Positions 31,375 through 44,310 of a stretch of DNA of 64,000 bases are shown piece after piece (position 1 is the first letter of the stretch; each line of letters begins with the position of its first letter). The notes under the pieces were generated by a model. It saw only the letters and a program-made list of their open reading frames with translations. It did not search any database and had not been told where the DNA came from. The DNA is from Gracilariopsis chorda. Taxonomy: Eukaryota; Rhodophyta; Florideophyceae; Gracilariales; Gracilariaceae. The stretch is taken from NCBI GenBank assembly GCA_003194525.1, contig NBIV01000099.1, positions 124,001-188,000 on the forward strand. Direction: 5' to 3'. Position numbers and translations under genes: made by a program.

Positions 31375-34300
31375 ACATATCTATTCACGTCGAAGATATC
31401 TAATCTAATCTTTGAGCTGTACACAATGACTGCAACTCTGTTCTTACTGTACACAAGTACAATATGATCTTCGGAACTCACATGGGCCTCGAATCAGTTC
31501 CAAAGCTTCATTGCAATTGCTTCAGCATGAATCATCCGGATCACCTTGGAATCTTTTTGGTTGCGGAATAGATGCGCTTGAGTATGTACTTGTGCTTCCA
31601 GCGGCATTATATGAAGCGTAGTATCGTATCTTGTACTGTTCGTGTATCAATTGCAAGGGACATGTAAATTCAGGTTCATACTGGACGTCCAGGCGACGAC
31701 ATGGCGTCCCAAAAAATCCTTGCTAAACCTGTCCCCTAAGAAACAGTGCCATCGTAAATTGAGTGACCCACCATAGCTTGCACCTCAAACTTTTGCAGAG
31801 CAGTTTTGAGTGTACCCCTAAAGCTTTCTTGCATTCTGAAGTTGAAGTGCAAAACCTCGCGATGAGGTTCTCCGTTCTGTTAAGGACGCACATTGCACTA
31901 AAACGTTGTTTCAACAATAGGTAATGCCATCAATAAGCAATTCCAAGCGGTAGGGTTTTCACACCCTTGTAGTTTGCTCTACTTTGCTTACCGTTATCAT
32001 GAAACTTCATCTCTGTTGAGATGAAGCACACGTCTTACTCAGTATATTAATCCAAACTGTGCTGTCTAGTGTCTATCGGACCGCTGATCTCATATGAGGT
32101 CAAAACAAACAACTTTATTTTTAATTTTAGTTATTTTGATCGGATTGTTTTGCCTTTCGTAGTCTGTATACGTTATGCAACATGTTTTTGTATAGCAAAA
32201 ATTCTAAACTTCTGTTTTTTATGCTAGGTGAGATGCAGAAACATAAGACAACCAGATGGTTTGATAGAGATGTGCTTGTAAAATATGACTAGTTTACTAC
32301 AGAGCTTCAGAAAACCGGCTTTTTTGATATCAAAAACGAATAATTCAAAAACACTGTTTCTGAAGCGTGTATGAAAGGTTCAAAACTTTCAAAAAATAAT
32401 CATTTGGCAACATTGCATCCGGGCGGATAGACACTAGAGGCGCCACTGGTTTCATGAAGGCAGCTATTGCGTTCTCAAGTTCCTCCCAATTTTGCTAACC
32501 TGCCTCCCTTCGCTTGTTTCTCTACTCATATTCACACCCTTTCATTTCAGGGCCTAATTGCTGTACTTCTGTAATGACGGATTGGCTTTGGCCGTGGAAT
32601 CTAAGTTGTCAAAAATTTTGAGAACATTCCCCATCCGCTTTCGTCCTACATTGGATGAAAAGTTTAGACGTCTTTTCCGTCCTTCGCCTTAAGCCCTGCT
32701 CTAGAAAGTCATAAACCGATATTCATATCATCCAGCTTTACAAGCAGGACTTGTTTACGGTGCAGATGACAACGAAGACCAAGTGGTTGAATATGCTCAT
32801 CGTTCTGCGTGCAGAAAAAACCAAAATACTCTCTCTCTTTACAAAGAAGCAACAAGGAGGCAAACGCATCACAAGGAAAAATGTTTTAAATTTGCTGGAA
32901 CAAGAAATGAGGTATGCGATTGTTATGGGAGTTGTAACCCGCGACTTTTCCGAAACGCATGCCTACTTGCCAGTCTTCAGGGCAGGCTACCTTAGTATAC
33001 GTGAAGCTGATTTCCTGGATGTCAAAGTTCTGAACCTTGTAGGAAAGTTTCAGGTAGCAACATAGGAGGACAATTTTGGCGGTACAGCTTTGTCAAGGTC
33101 CTAATCAAATCGCAACTGCTTTATTCTTCTGAGTCTCTGCTTTGCGCTCACTGCTTTTCTCGCCCCGGTGGTGGGCTATTTGGCTTCTTATAGTGCCATA
33201 TGCCTTGATGATCGACTGTCCTTCAGCCAAAGCATTATCAATCCTCGGGCATGCTTACAGTACTAAATTGAACTAACGTTACTCATTGACTGAGAACCTT
33301 AGACGGAGGCAGGATGCATCAAAAGCCAACAGCGAGTTGCCACATCGAAACGGCCAGCATTACGTGTGGCGTGTATCTAATCGCAGTACGTGAGCATATT
33401 CATGATCACTATAGGTATTGCATAGAGGCAACCATTGGAAAGCTCACAACTCTGTAAGCTTTATCGTGTTCATTTGCATTCCACGATAGCAGCCCGTATT
33501 GAAAGAAAAACCTGTCTTCATTTCTACCAATTACAGATATAGGCTGCATGTCATTCTTTCAGCGATATATGAAATGCTTAAGGTCTGTATCAACGCTACA
33601 TTTCGTATTGACAAATCAATCGACATCGTCCCGATTAAGAGAGCTTTTGATCTCTTCAAGAATATTATCTATGGTTTGGAAGGAGCTCAGAAAAGACAAA
33701 AGCTGTTCTGTATAAGTACAACACTGGCACGTCTGCTACATGCATCTTGTCGAAAAGAAAACGGCATTCATTTACATAGGTGTAGAAATATCTGATAATT
33801 TACAGAGCATGTATTGTGGGACAAAGAATCCGGAAGACCAATCCCAGAAATACTGACAGGTTGTTGCCTTAAGCTTGAAGCTGCTATATATAGGTATACG
33901 TCTTATGTCGAGAAGTTTGAAACTCATCTGAGTGATCATCGTAGAACATTTAGGAAGCATAGAGGCAGAATATATGCAATACGCTGCAAAGAAAACGTTG
34001 GTGTGAGAGAATATATCTTTAGAGACAAAACTTTACACCTCACGGCATAAATGGAAGCAAAGAAAAACGAACAAAGTTACTGAAACTAGAAGAATATAAA
34101 GGGGGAGAATTTAAGTTCATAATATGGCTTGTTTGAGGCACAAAACGTACTGCATTATTGTAACAAATGAGAATAAATAGAGGTCGCCCCTTATCTTTAT
34201 ATACGTTCTGGAAAACAAGGCGTTCTATCCACTTAAACTTTAGTCCTTTTTAAATATATGGTAAAACGAACAAGAGCTAGTAAAGAGGACCGGTAACTGG

Positions 34301-34984
34301 GAACGTTCCAAACTTGCAAACAAACGAAATGCAAAAGTAATAAACTTACACACTTCTTAATCTCTCAAACGCTAATTTTAAGTAATGAGAATCTTTAGAA
34401 AATAAGATGATCACCATTTCGTTTCCAAAAGAAACGTTCACGACAACTAATTAGAACCTGGATAGACGTTTTAGCGGAACGAGCTAGCAAATGGCTTTAA
34501 CGAAGCAAGTCACAACCTTCTTCTTTGGCACCGATCAAACTGGCACTCACACCACTACGCCGTGTTTATTGCTTGATCTTCTTTAGTCTCCTAGGTATTT
34601 GCATCAATATTAATAAAAGGTTTGAAGCAGCCACTGCAGTAAGTTGACACAAATGTCATCACACAAATTCTCCAAGACCTTATGGTTTCTCTTCAAGCCA
34701 AACCCTTTTTCCTGCATGGAGCATGCAGACGTTACATTTACAAAAACGTGTTGTGTGGCTGGAGAGTCCATTTAATTTCATAAACCGATATAGGGTGGTA
34801 CTTTTGATACGTCGCCGAGGGGTTTCCTTTGGTAAACGATGATTAATGGCATGCTCATGGTCTTTCAAAGAGTCGTTGAGAGGAATAAGTGTTTTTCTGG
34901 CAGTCGTGCTTCGACTTTATGCTCATTGTACTGTTACGGAGCCTCCCAAAACTTCTATATACTTCCATGGTTCTCTGGTGAGCC
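31375..34984. repeat. 3.24-kb tandem repeat, copy 1 (with MITE insertion)
   Basis: Aligns with copy 2 from the TATCTAATC segment on. It is about 364 bp longer because a MITE sits at 32,070-32,433. The left part is the most diverged of the array, while the segment around 33,390-33,985 is almost identical to copies 2 and 3. It holds plus frames at 32,751-33,065 (104 codons) and 33,499-33,795 (98 codons). Confidence 0.85.
32070..32433. mobile_element. 364-bp MITE related to the piggyBac-like element
   Basis: The insertion starts TGTCTATCGGACC and ends GGGCGGATAGACA, with terminal inverted repeats TGTCTATC. CTAG lies on both sides (32,066-32,069 and 32,434-32,437), and array copies 2-4 show the uninterrupted site with a single CTAG. 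The left end continues with CTCATATGAGGTCAA, as does the inner side of the piggyBac-like terminus at 27,296. It has no coding capacity. Confidence 0.85.
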
Positions 34985-35996
34985 TATTTACTTCAAGTAT
35001 ATCTAATCCAATCTTTGAGCTGTCCACAACGATTAGAACTGTGGTATTACTGTGTGCAGGTACGATATAATCTTCGGAAATCACATGTCCCTCGAACCAG
35101 TTCCAAAGCGTCATTGCAATTGCTTCAGCGTGAACCATCCAGATCACCTTGGTATCTTTTTGGTTGCGTGATAGATGCGCATGAACATGTACTTGTGCTT
35201 CCCCGCGCATGATATGAAGCGTAATATCTTATCTTGTACTATTCTTGTATCCATTGAAGAAGAAATGTAAGCTCAGGTTTATACTGCACGTCCGGGCGAC
35301 GACATGGAGTTGCAAAAATTGCTTGCAAAACCCACCCCCAATAAACAGTACCGCCGTGAATTGAATGACCCACCATTGCCAGCACCTCAACCTTTTCCAG
35401 CGCAGTTTTGAGTGTACCCCTAAAGCTTTCGTGCATTCTGAAATTGAAGTGCAAAACCTCTCAAGGAGGTTCTCTGTTCTGTTAAGGACGCACAGTGCAC
35501 TAAAACGTTGTTTCAACAATAGGCAATCCCATCAATAAGCAACTCCAAGCGGTAGGGTTCTCACACATTTGTAGTTTGCTCTACGTTGCCTACCGATATC
35601 ATGAAACTTCTTCTCAGTTGAGATGAAACACACATCTCACTCGGTTTATTAATCCAAACCGTGCTGTCTAGAGGCGCCACTGGTTTCATGAAGGCAGCTA
35701 TTGCGTTCTCGAATTCCTCTAAATTTTGCTAACCTGCGTCCATTTGCTTGTTTCTCTACTAATATTCACAGCCTTGCATTGCAGGGCCTGTTTGCTGTAC
35801 GTCTGTAACGACGGATTGGGTTCAGCCGTCGAATCTAAGTTGTAAAAAATTTTTATAATATTCCTGATCGACTTTCGTCCTACATGGGATGAAGAGTTTA
35901 GACGCCTTTTCTGTGCTCCGCCTTAAGCGTTGCTCCAGAAAGCCATAAACCGATGTTTAAACCGATGTTGACGTCATCCAGCTTTACAAGCAGGGC

Positions 35997-36311
35997 GTGT
36001 TTACGGTTCAGATGCAAACGAAGACCAATTGGTCGAATGTGCTCATCGTTTTTCGGGCAGAAAAAATCAAAATACTGTCTTTCTTTACAAAAAAACAACA
36101 AAGAGGCAAACGTATCACAAGGAAAAAGGTTTTAAATTTGCTTCAACAAGAAGTGACGTATGCGATTGTTATGGCATTTGTAACCCACGAATATTCCGAA
36201 GCGCATGCTTGCTTGCCAGTCTCCAAGACTGGCTACCTTAGTATACATGAGGATGATTTCCTCGACGTCAAGGTTTTGGAGCTTGTGGGAAAGGTTCAAG
36301 TAGGAACATAG
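35997..36311 (+). CDS. Conserved array ORF of 104 codons (one of four copies), unknown function
   Basis: The frame MFTVQMQTKTNWSN... to VELVGKVQVGT-type end is kept open in copy 1 (32,751), here, and with a later start in copies 3 (39,272) and 4. Between copies 1 and 2, over the codons for DFLDVKVLxLVGK, five of six changed codons are synonymous, which hints at past selection on the protein. Over the whole frame non-synonymous changes are also common. No domain is recognised. A second plus frame overlaps it. Treat as a possible exon or a chance frame. Confidence 0.25.
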   Translation: MFTVQMQTKTNWSNVLIVFRAEKIKILSFFTKKQQRGKRITRKKVLNLLQQEVTYAIVMAFVTHEYSEAHACLPVSKTGYLSIHEDDFLDVKVLELVGKVQVGT

Positions 36312-36744
36312 GAGGCCAATTTTGGCGGTACAGCTTTGTCAAGGTCCTAATCAAATCGCAACTGCTTTATTGTTCTGAGACTTTGCTTTGCGCTTACTGC
36401 TATTCTCGGCCCAGTGATGAGCTATTTGGCTTCTTATAGCGCCATATTCTTTGATGAGGGGCTGTTCTTCAGCAAAAGCAGTATCAATCATCGGGCATGC
36501 TTACACTACTAAATTGCACTAACGTTACTCATTGACTGAAAACCTTAGACGGAGGCAGGATGCATCAAAAGCCAACAGCGAGTTGCAACATCGAAACAGC
36601 CAGCATTAAGTGTGGCGTGTATCCAATCGCAGTACGTGAGCATATTCATGATCACTATAGGTATTGCATAGAGGCAACCATTGGAAAGCTCACAACTCTG
36701 TAAGCTTTATCGTGTTCATTTGCATTCCACGATAGCAGCCCGTA

Positions 36745-37041
36745 TTGAAAGAAAAACCTGTCTTCATTTCTACCAATTACAGATATAGGCTGCATGTCAT
36801 TCTTTCAGCGATATATGAAATGCTTAAGGTCTGTATCAACGCTACATTTCGTATTGACAAATCAATCGACATCGTCCCGATTAAGAGAGCTTTTGATCTC
36901 TTCAAGAATATTATCTATGGTTTGGAAGGAGCTCAGAAAAGACAAAAGCTGTTCTGTATAAGTACAACACTGGCACGTCTGCTACATGCATCTTGTCGAA
37001 AAGAAAACGGCATTCATTTACATAGGTGTAGAAATATCTGA
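36745..37041 (+). CDS. Conserved array ORF of 98 codons (one of three identical copies), unknown function
   Basis: The protein MKEKPVFISTNYRYRLHV...HLHRCRNI is identical in copies 1 (33,499), 2 and 3 (39,978). It is basic, rich in Lys/Arg/Ile, and has no recognised motif, signal peptide or membrane segment. A frame directly after it (continuing GVEISDNLQSMYCG) overlaps in the next register, so a frameshift may split a longer gene. DNA identity here is so high that protein identity alone does not show selection. Confidence 0.25.
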   Translation: MKEKPVFISTNYRYRLHVILSAIYEMLKVCINATFRIDKSIDIVPIKRAFDLFKNIIYGLEGAQKRQKLFCISTTLARLLHASCRKENGIHLHRCRNI

Positions 37042-38230
37042 TAATTTACAGAGCATGTATTGTGGGACAAAGAATCCGGAAGACCAATCCCAGAAATACT
37101 GACAGGTTGTTGCCTTAAGCTTGAAGCTGCTATATATAGGTATACGTCTTATGTCGAGAAGTTTGAAACTCATCTGAGTGATCATCGTAGAACATTTAGG
37201 AAGCATAGAGGCAGAATATATGCAGTACGCTGCAAAGAAAAAGTTTGTGTGAAAGAATATGTCTTGAAAGACAAAACTTTACACCTCACGGCATCAATGG
37301 AAGCAAAGAAACACGAAAAACGTTACTGAAACTAGAAGAATATAAAGGGGAAGAATTTAAGTTCATAATATGGCTTGTTTGAGGCACAAAACGTACTGCA
37401 CCATTGTAAAAAATGAGAATAAATAGAGGACGCCCCTTATCTTCATATAGGTTCTGGAAAAGAAGGAGTTCTATCCCCTTAAACTTTAGTCCTTTTAAAT
37501 ATATGGTAAAACGAACAACAGATAGTAAAGAAGAACAGTAATTGGGAACGTTCCAAAACTTTCAAACAAACGAAATGCAAAACTAATAAACATACACACT
37601 TCTTAATCTCTCAAACACTAATTTTAAATAATGAGAATCTTTAGAAAATAAGATGATCACCATTTCGTTTCCAAAAGAAACGTTCACGACAACTAATTAG
37701 AACCTAGATAGACGTTTTAGCAGAACGAGCTGGCAAATGGCTTTAACGAAGCAAGTCACAACCTTCTTCTTTGGCACAGATCAAACTGCCACTCACACCA
37801 CTACGCCGTGTTTACTGCTTGATCTTCTTTAGTCTCCTAGGTCTTTGCATCAATAGTAATGAAAGGTTTGAAGCAGCCACTGCAGTAAGTTGACACAAAT
37901 GTCATCACACACCTTCTCCAAGACCTTATGGTTCCTCTTCAAGCCAAACCCTTTTTCCTGCATGGAGCATGCAGACGTTACACTTACAAAAACGTGTTGT
38001 GTGGCTGGAGAATCCATTTAATTTCATAAACCGATATAGGGTGGTACTTTTGATACGTCGCCGAGGGGTTGCCTTTGGTAAACGATGATCAATGGCATGC
38101 TCATGGTCTTTCAAAGAGTGGTGGAGAGGAATAAGTGTTTTCCTGGCAGCCGTTCTTCGACTTTATGCTGACTGTACTGTTACGGAGTCTCCAAAGAGGT
38201 CTATATACGTCTATGGTTCTCTGGAGAGCC

Positions 38231-41200
38231 TATTTACTTCAAGTATATCTAATCCAATCTTTGAGCTGTCCACAACGATTAGAACTGTGGTATTACTGTG
38301 TGCAGGTAAAATATAATCTTCGGAACTCACATGTGCCTCGAACCAGTTCCAAAGCGTCATTGCAATTGCTTCAGCATAAATGATCCGGATCACCTTGGTA
38401 TCTTTTTGGTTGCGTGATAGATGCGCATGAACATGTACTTGTGCTTCCCCGCGCATGATATGAAGCGTAGTATCTTATCTTGTACTATTCGTGTATCCAT
38501 TGAAGAAGAAATGTAAATTCAGGTTTATACTGCACGTCCGGGCGACGACATGGAGTTCCAAAAATTGCTTGCAAAACCTACCCCCGATAGACAGTCCCGC
38601 CGTGAATTGAATGACCCACCATTGCCAGCACCTCAACCTTTTCCAGCGCAGTTTTGAGTGTACCCCTAAAGCTTTCGTGCATTCTGAAATTGAAGTGCAA
38701 AACCTCTCAAGGAGGTTCTCTGTTCTGTTAAGGACGCACAGTGCACTAAAACGTTGTTTCAACAATAGGCAATCCCATCAATAAGCAACTCCAAGCGGTA
38801 GGGTTCTCACACATTTGTAGTTTGCTCTACGTTGCCTACCGATATCATGAAACTTCTTCTCAGTTGAGATGAAACACACATCTCACTCGGTTTATTAATC
38901 CAAACTGTGCTGTCTAGAGGCGCCACTGGTGTCATGAAGGCAGCTCTTGCGTTCCGAATTCCTCTAAATTTTGCTAACCTGCGTCCCGTTGCTTGTTTCT
39001 CTACTAATATTCACAGCCTTGCATTGCAGGGCTTGTTTGCTGTACGTCTGCAACGACGGATTGGGTTCAGCTGTCGAATCTAAGTTGTAAAAAATTTTGA
39101 TAATATTCCTGATCCGCTTTCGTCCTACATGGTATGAAGAGTTTAGACGCCTTTTCTGTGCTCCGCCTTAAGCGTTGCTCCAGAAAGCCATAAACCAATG
39201 TTGACGTCATCCAGCTTTACAAGCAGGGCGTGTTTACGGTGCAGATGCAAACGAAGACCAATTGATCGAATGTGCTCATCGTTTTTCGGGCAGAAAAAAT
39301 CAAAATACTGTCTTTCTTTACAAAAAAACAACAAAGAGGCAAACGTATCACAAGGAAAAAGGTTTTAAATTTGCTTCAACAAGAAGTGACGTATGCGATT
39401 GTTATGACATTTGTAACCCACGAATATTCCGAAGCGCATGCTTGCTTGCCAGTCTCCAAGACTGGATACCTTAATATACATGAGGATGATTTCCTCGACG
39501 TCAAGCTTTTGGAGCTTGTGGGAAAGGTTCAAGTAGGAATATAGGAGGCCAATTTTGGCGGTACAGCTTTGTCAAGGTCCTAATCAAATCGCAACTGCTT
39601 TATTGTTCTGAGACTTTGCTTTGCGCTTACTGCTATTCTCGGCCCGGTGATGAGCTATTTGGCTTCTTATAGCGCCATATGCTTTGATGAGGGGCTGTTC
39701 TTCAGCAAAAGCAGTATCAATCATCGGGCATGCTTACACTACTAAATTGCACTAACGTTACTCATTGACTGAGAACCTTAGACGGAGGCAGGATGCATCA
39801 AAAGCCAACAGCGAGTTGCAACATCAAAACAGCCAGCATTAAGTGTGGCGTGTATCCAATTGCAGTACGTGAGCATATTCATGATCACTATAGGTATTGC
39901 ATAGAGGCAACCATTGGAAAGCTCACAACTCTGTAAGCTTTATCGTGTTCATTTGCATTCCACGATAGCAGCCCGTATTGAAAGAAAAACCTGTCTTCAT
40001 TTCTACCAATTACAGATATAGGCTGCATGTCATTCTTTCAGCGATATATGAAATGCTTAAGGTCTGTATCAACGCTACATTTCGTATTGACAAATCAATC
40101 GACATCGTCCCGATTAAGAGAGCTTTTGATCTCTTCAAGAATATTATCTATGGTTTGGAAGGAGCTCAGAAAAGACAAAAGCTGTTCTGTATAAGTACAA
40201 CACTGGCACGTCTGCTACATGCATCTTGTCGAAAGGAAAACGGCATTCATTTACATAGGTGTAGAAATATCTGATAATTTACAGAGCATGTATTGTGGGA
40301 CAAAGAATCCGGAAGACCAATCCCAGAAATACTGACAGGTTGTTGCCTTAAGCTTGAAGCTGCTATATATAGGTATACGTCTTATGTCGAGAAGTTTGAA
40401 ACTCATCTGAGTGATCATTGTAGAACATTTAGGAAGCATAGAGGCAGAATATATGCAGTACGCTGCAAAGAAAAAGTTTGTGTGAAAGAATATGTCTTGA
40501 AAGACAAAACTTTACACCTCACGGCATCAATGGAAGCAAAGAAACACGAAAAACGTTACTGAAACTAGAAGAATATAAAGGGGAAGAATTTAAGTTCATA
40601 ACATGGCTTGTTTGAGGCACAAAATGTACTGCACCATTGTAAAAAATGAGAATAAATAGAGGACGCCCCTTATCTTCATATAGGTTCTGGAAAAGAAGGA
40701 GTTCTATCCACTTAAACTTTAGTCCTTTTTAAATATATGGTAAAACGAACAACAGATAGTAAAGAAGAACAGTAATTGGGAACGTTCCAAAACTTTCAAA
40801 CAAACGAAATGCAAAACTAATAAACATACACACTTCTTAATCTCTCAAACACTAATTTTAAATAATGAGAATCTTTAGAAAATAAGATGATCACCATTTC
40901 GTTTCCAAAAGAAACGTTCACGACAACTAATTAGAACCTAGATAGACGTTTTAGCAGAACGAGCTGGCAAATGGCTTTAACGAAGCAAGTCACAACCTTC
41001 TTCTTTGGCACAGATCAAACTGCCACTCACACCACTACGCCGTGTTTACTGCTTGATCTTCTTTAGTCTCCTAGGTCTTTGCATCAATAGTAATGAAAGG
41101 TTTGAAGCAGCCACTGCAGTAAGTTGACACAAATGTCATCACACACCTTCTCCAAGACCTTATGGTTCCTCTTCAAGCCAAACCCTTTTTCCTGCATGGA

Positions 41201-41464
41201 GCATGCAGACGTTACACTTACAAAAACGTGTTGTGTGGCTGGAGAATCCATTTAATTTCATAAACCGATATAGGGTGGTACTTTTGATACGTCGCCGAGG
41301 GGTTGCCTTTGGTAAACGATGATCAATGGCATGCTCATGGTCTTTCAAAGAGTGGTGGAGAGGAATAAGTGTTTTCCTGGCAGCCGTTCTTCGACTTTAT
41401 GCTGACTGTACTGTTACGGAGTCTCCAAAGAGGTCTATATACGTCTATGGTTCTCTGGAGAGCC
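38231..41464. repeat. 3.24-kb tandem repeat, copy 3
   Basis: The unit is 3,234 bp. It lacks the 11-bp repeat CCGATGTTTAA present in copy 2 near 35,950, which explains most of the length difference. The 98-codon frame is at 39,978-40,274, with the same protein as in copies 1 and 2. Confidence 0.88.
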
Positions 41465-44305
41465 TATTTACTTCAAGTATATCTAATCCAATCTTTGAGC
41501 TGTCCACAACGATTAGAACTGTGGTATTACTGTGTGCAGGTAAAATATAATCTTCGGAACTCACATGTGCCTCGAACCAGTTCCAAAGCGTCATTGCAAT
41601 TGCTTCAGCATAAATGATCCGGATCACCTTGGTATCTTTTTGGTTGCATGATAGATGCGCATGAACATGTACTTGTGCTTCCCCGCGCATGATATGAAGC
41701 GTAGTATCTTATCTTGTACTATTCGTGTATCCATTGAAGAAGAAATGTAAACTCAGGTTTATACTGCACGTCCGGGCGACGACATGGAGTTCCAAAAATT
41801 GCTTGCAAAACCTACCCCCGATAAACAGTCCCGCCGTGAATTGCATGACCCACCATTGCCAGCACCTCAACCTTTTGCAGCGCAGTTTTGAGTGTACCCC
41901 TAAAGCTTTCGTGCATTCTGAAATTGAAGTGCAAAACCTCTCAAGGAGGTTCTCTGTTCTGTTAAGGACGCACAGTGCACTAAAACGTTGTTTCAACAAT
42001 AGGCAATCCCATCAATAAGCAACTCCAAGCGGTAGGGTTCTCACACATTTGTAGTTTGCTCTACGTTGCCTACCGATATCATGAAACTTCTTCTCAGTTG
42101 AGATGAAACACACATCTCACTCGGTTTATTAATCCAAATTGTGCTGTCTAGAGGCGCCACTGGTTTCATGAAGGCAGCTCTTGCGTTCCGAATTCCTCTA
42201 AATTTTGCTAACCTGCGTCCCGTTGCTTGTTTCTCTACTAATATTCACAGCCTTGCATTGCAGGGCCTGTTTGCTGTACGTCTGTAACGACGGATTGGGT
42301 TCAGCCGTCGAATCTAAGTTGTAAAAAATTTTGATAATATTCCTGATCCGCTTTCGTCCTACATGGTATGAAGAGTTTAGACGCCTTTTCTGTGCTCCGC
42401 CTTAAGCGTTGCTCCAGAAAGCCATAAACCAATGTTGACGTCATCCAGCTTTACAAGCAGGGCGTGTTTACGGTGCAAATGCAAACGAAGACCAATTGAT
42501 CGAATGTGCTCATCGTTTTTCGGGCAGAAAAAATCAAAATACTGTCTTTCTTTACAAAAAAAACAACAAAGAGGCAAACGTATCACAAGGAAAAAGGTTT
42601 TAAATTTGCTTCAACAAGAAGTGACGTATGCGATTGTTATGACATTTGTAACCCACGAATATTCCGAAGCGCATGCTTGCTTGCCAGTCTCCAAGACTGG
42701 CTACCTTAGTATACATGAGGATGATTTCCTCGACGTCAAGGTTTTGGAGCTTGTGGGAAAGGTTCAAGTAGGAACATAGGAGGCCAATTTTGGCGGTACA
42801 GCTTTGTCAAGGTCCTAATCAAATCGCAACTGCTTTATTGTTCTGAGACTTTGCTTTGCGCTTACTGCTATTCTCGGCCCGGTGATGAGCTATTTGGCTT
42901 CTTATAGCGCCATATGCTTTGATGAGGGGCTGTTCTTCAGCAAAAGCAGTATCAATCATCGGGCATGCTTACACTACTAAATTGCACTAACGTTACTCAT
43001 TGACTGAGAACCTTAGACGGAGGCAGGATGCATCAAAAGCCAACAGCGAGTTGCAACATCGAAACAGCCAGCATTAAGTGTGGCGTGTATCCAATCGCAG
43101 TACGTGAGCATATTCATGATCACTATAGGTATTGCATAGAGGCAACCATTGGAAAGCTCACAACTCTGTAAGCTTTATCGTGTTCATTTGCATTCCACGA
43201 TAGCAGCCCGTATTGAAAGAAAGAACCTGTCTTCATTTCTACCAATCACAGATATAGGCTGCATGTCATTCTTTCAGCGATAAATGAAATGCTTAAGGTC
43301 TGTATCAACGATACGTTTCGTATTGACAAATCAATCGACATCGTCCCGATTAAGAGAGCTTTTGATCTCTTCAAGAATACTATCTATGGTTTGGAAGGAG
43401 CTCAGAAAAGACAAAAGCTGTTCTGTATGAGTACAACACTGGCCCGTCTGCTACATGCATCTTGTCGAAAAAAAAAACGGCATTCATTTACATAGGTGTA
43501 GAAATATCTGATAATTTACAGAGCATGTATTGTGGGACAAAGAATCCGGAAGACCAATCCCACAAAGACGGCCAGGTTGTTGCCTTAAGCTTGAAGCTGC
43601 CATATATAGGTATACGTCTTTTGTCGAGAAGTTTGAGACTCATCGGAGTGATCATCGTAGAACATTTAGAAAGCATAAAGGCAGAATATATGCAATACGC
43701 TGCAAAGAAAACGTTTGTGTGAAAGAATATGTCTTGAAAGACAAAACTTTACACCTCACGGCATCAATGGAAGCAAAGAAACACGAGAAACGTTACTGAA
43801 ACTAGAAGAATATAAAGGGGAAGAATTTAAGTTCATAATATGGCTTGTTTGAGGCACAAAACGTACTGCACCATTGTAAAAAATGAGAATAAATAGAGGA
43901 CGCCCCTTATCTTCATATAGGTTCTGGAAAAGAAGGAGTTCTATCCACTTAAACTTTAGTCCTTTTTAAATATATGGTAAAACGAACAACAGATAGTAAA
44001 GAAGAACAGTAATTGGGAACGTTCCAAACTTTCAAACAAACGAAATGCAAAAGTAATAAACTTACACACTTCTTAATCTCTCAAACACTAATTTTAAATA
44101 GTGAGAATCTTTAGAAAATAAGATGATCACCATTTCGTTTCCAAAAGAAACGTTCACGACAACTAATTAGAACCTAGATAGACGTTTTAGCAGAACGAGC
44201 TAGCAAATGGCTTTAACGAAGCAAGTCACAACCTTCTTCTTTGGCACCGATCAAACTGCCACTCACAGCACTACGCCGTGTTTATTGCTTGATCTTCTTT
44301 AGTCT
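41465..44305. repeat. 3.24-kb tandem repeat, copy 4, truncated
   Basis: It follows copy 3 in phase and stops at 44,305, about 390 bp short of a full unit. After five filler bases, Helitron B sequence begins. Its 98-codon frame has lost its first part (open from 43,289) and a homopolymer of ten A near 43,470 shifts the frame. Two extra A/G bases occur near 43,222. Confidence 0.88.
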
Positions 44306-44310
44306 GCTAC

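Larger units (their letters stand above)
34985..38230. repeat. 3.24-kb tandem repeat, copy 2
   Basis: The 3,246-bp unit joins copy 3 without spacer. It is very close to copies 3 and 4 over most of its length. Plus frames at 35,997-36,311 and 36,745-37,041, and minus frames at 34,923-35,210 and 35,229-35,519, recur in the other copies. I recognise none of them. Confidence 0.88.

Noticed and set aside
31375..44305. The 3.24-kb array as rDNA or a tRNA/snRNA cluster
   Set aside because: I see no conserved rRNA segments, tRNA boxes or small-RNA features in the unit.
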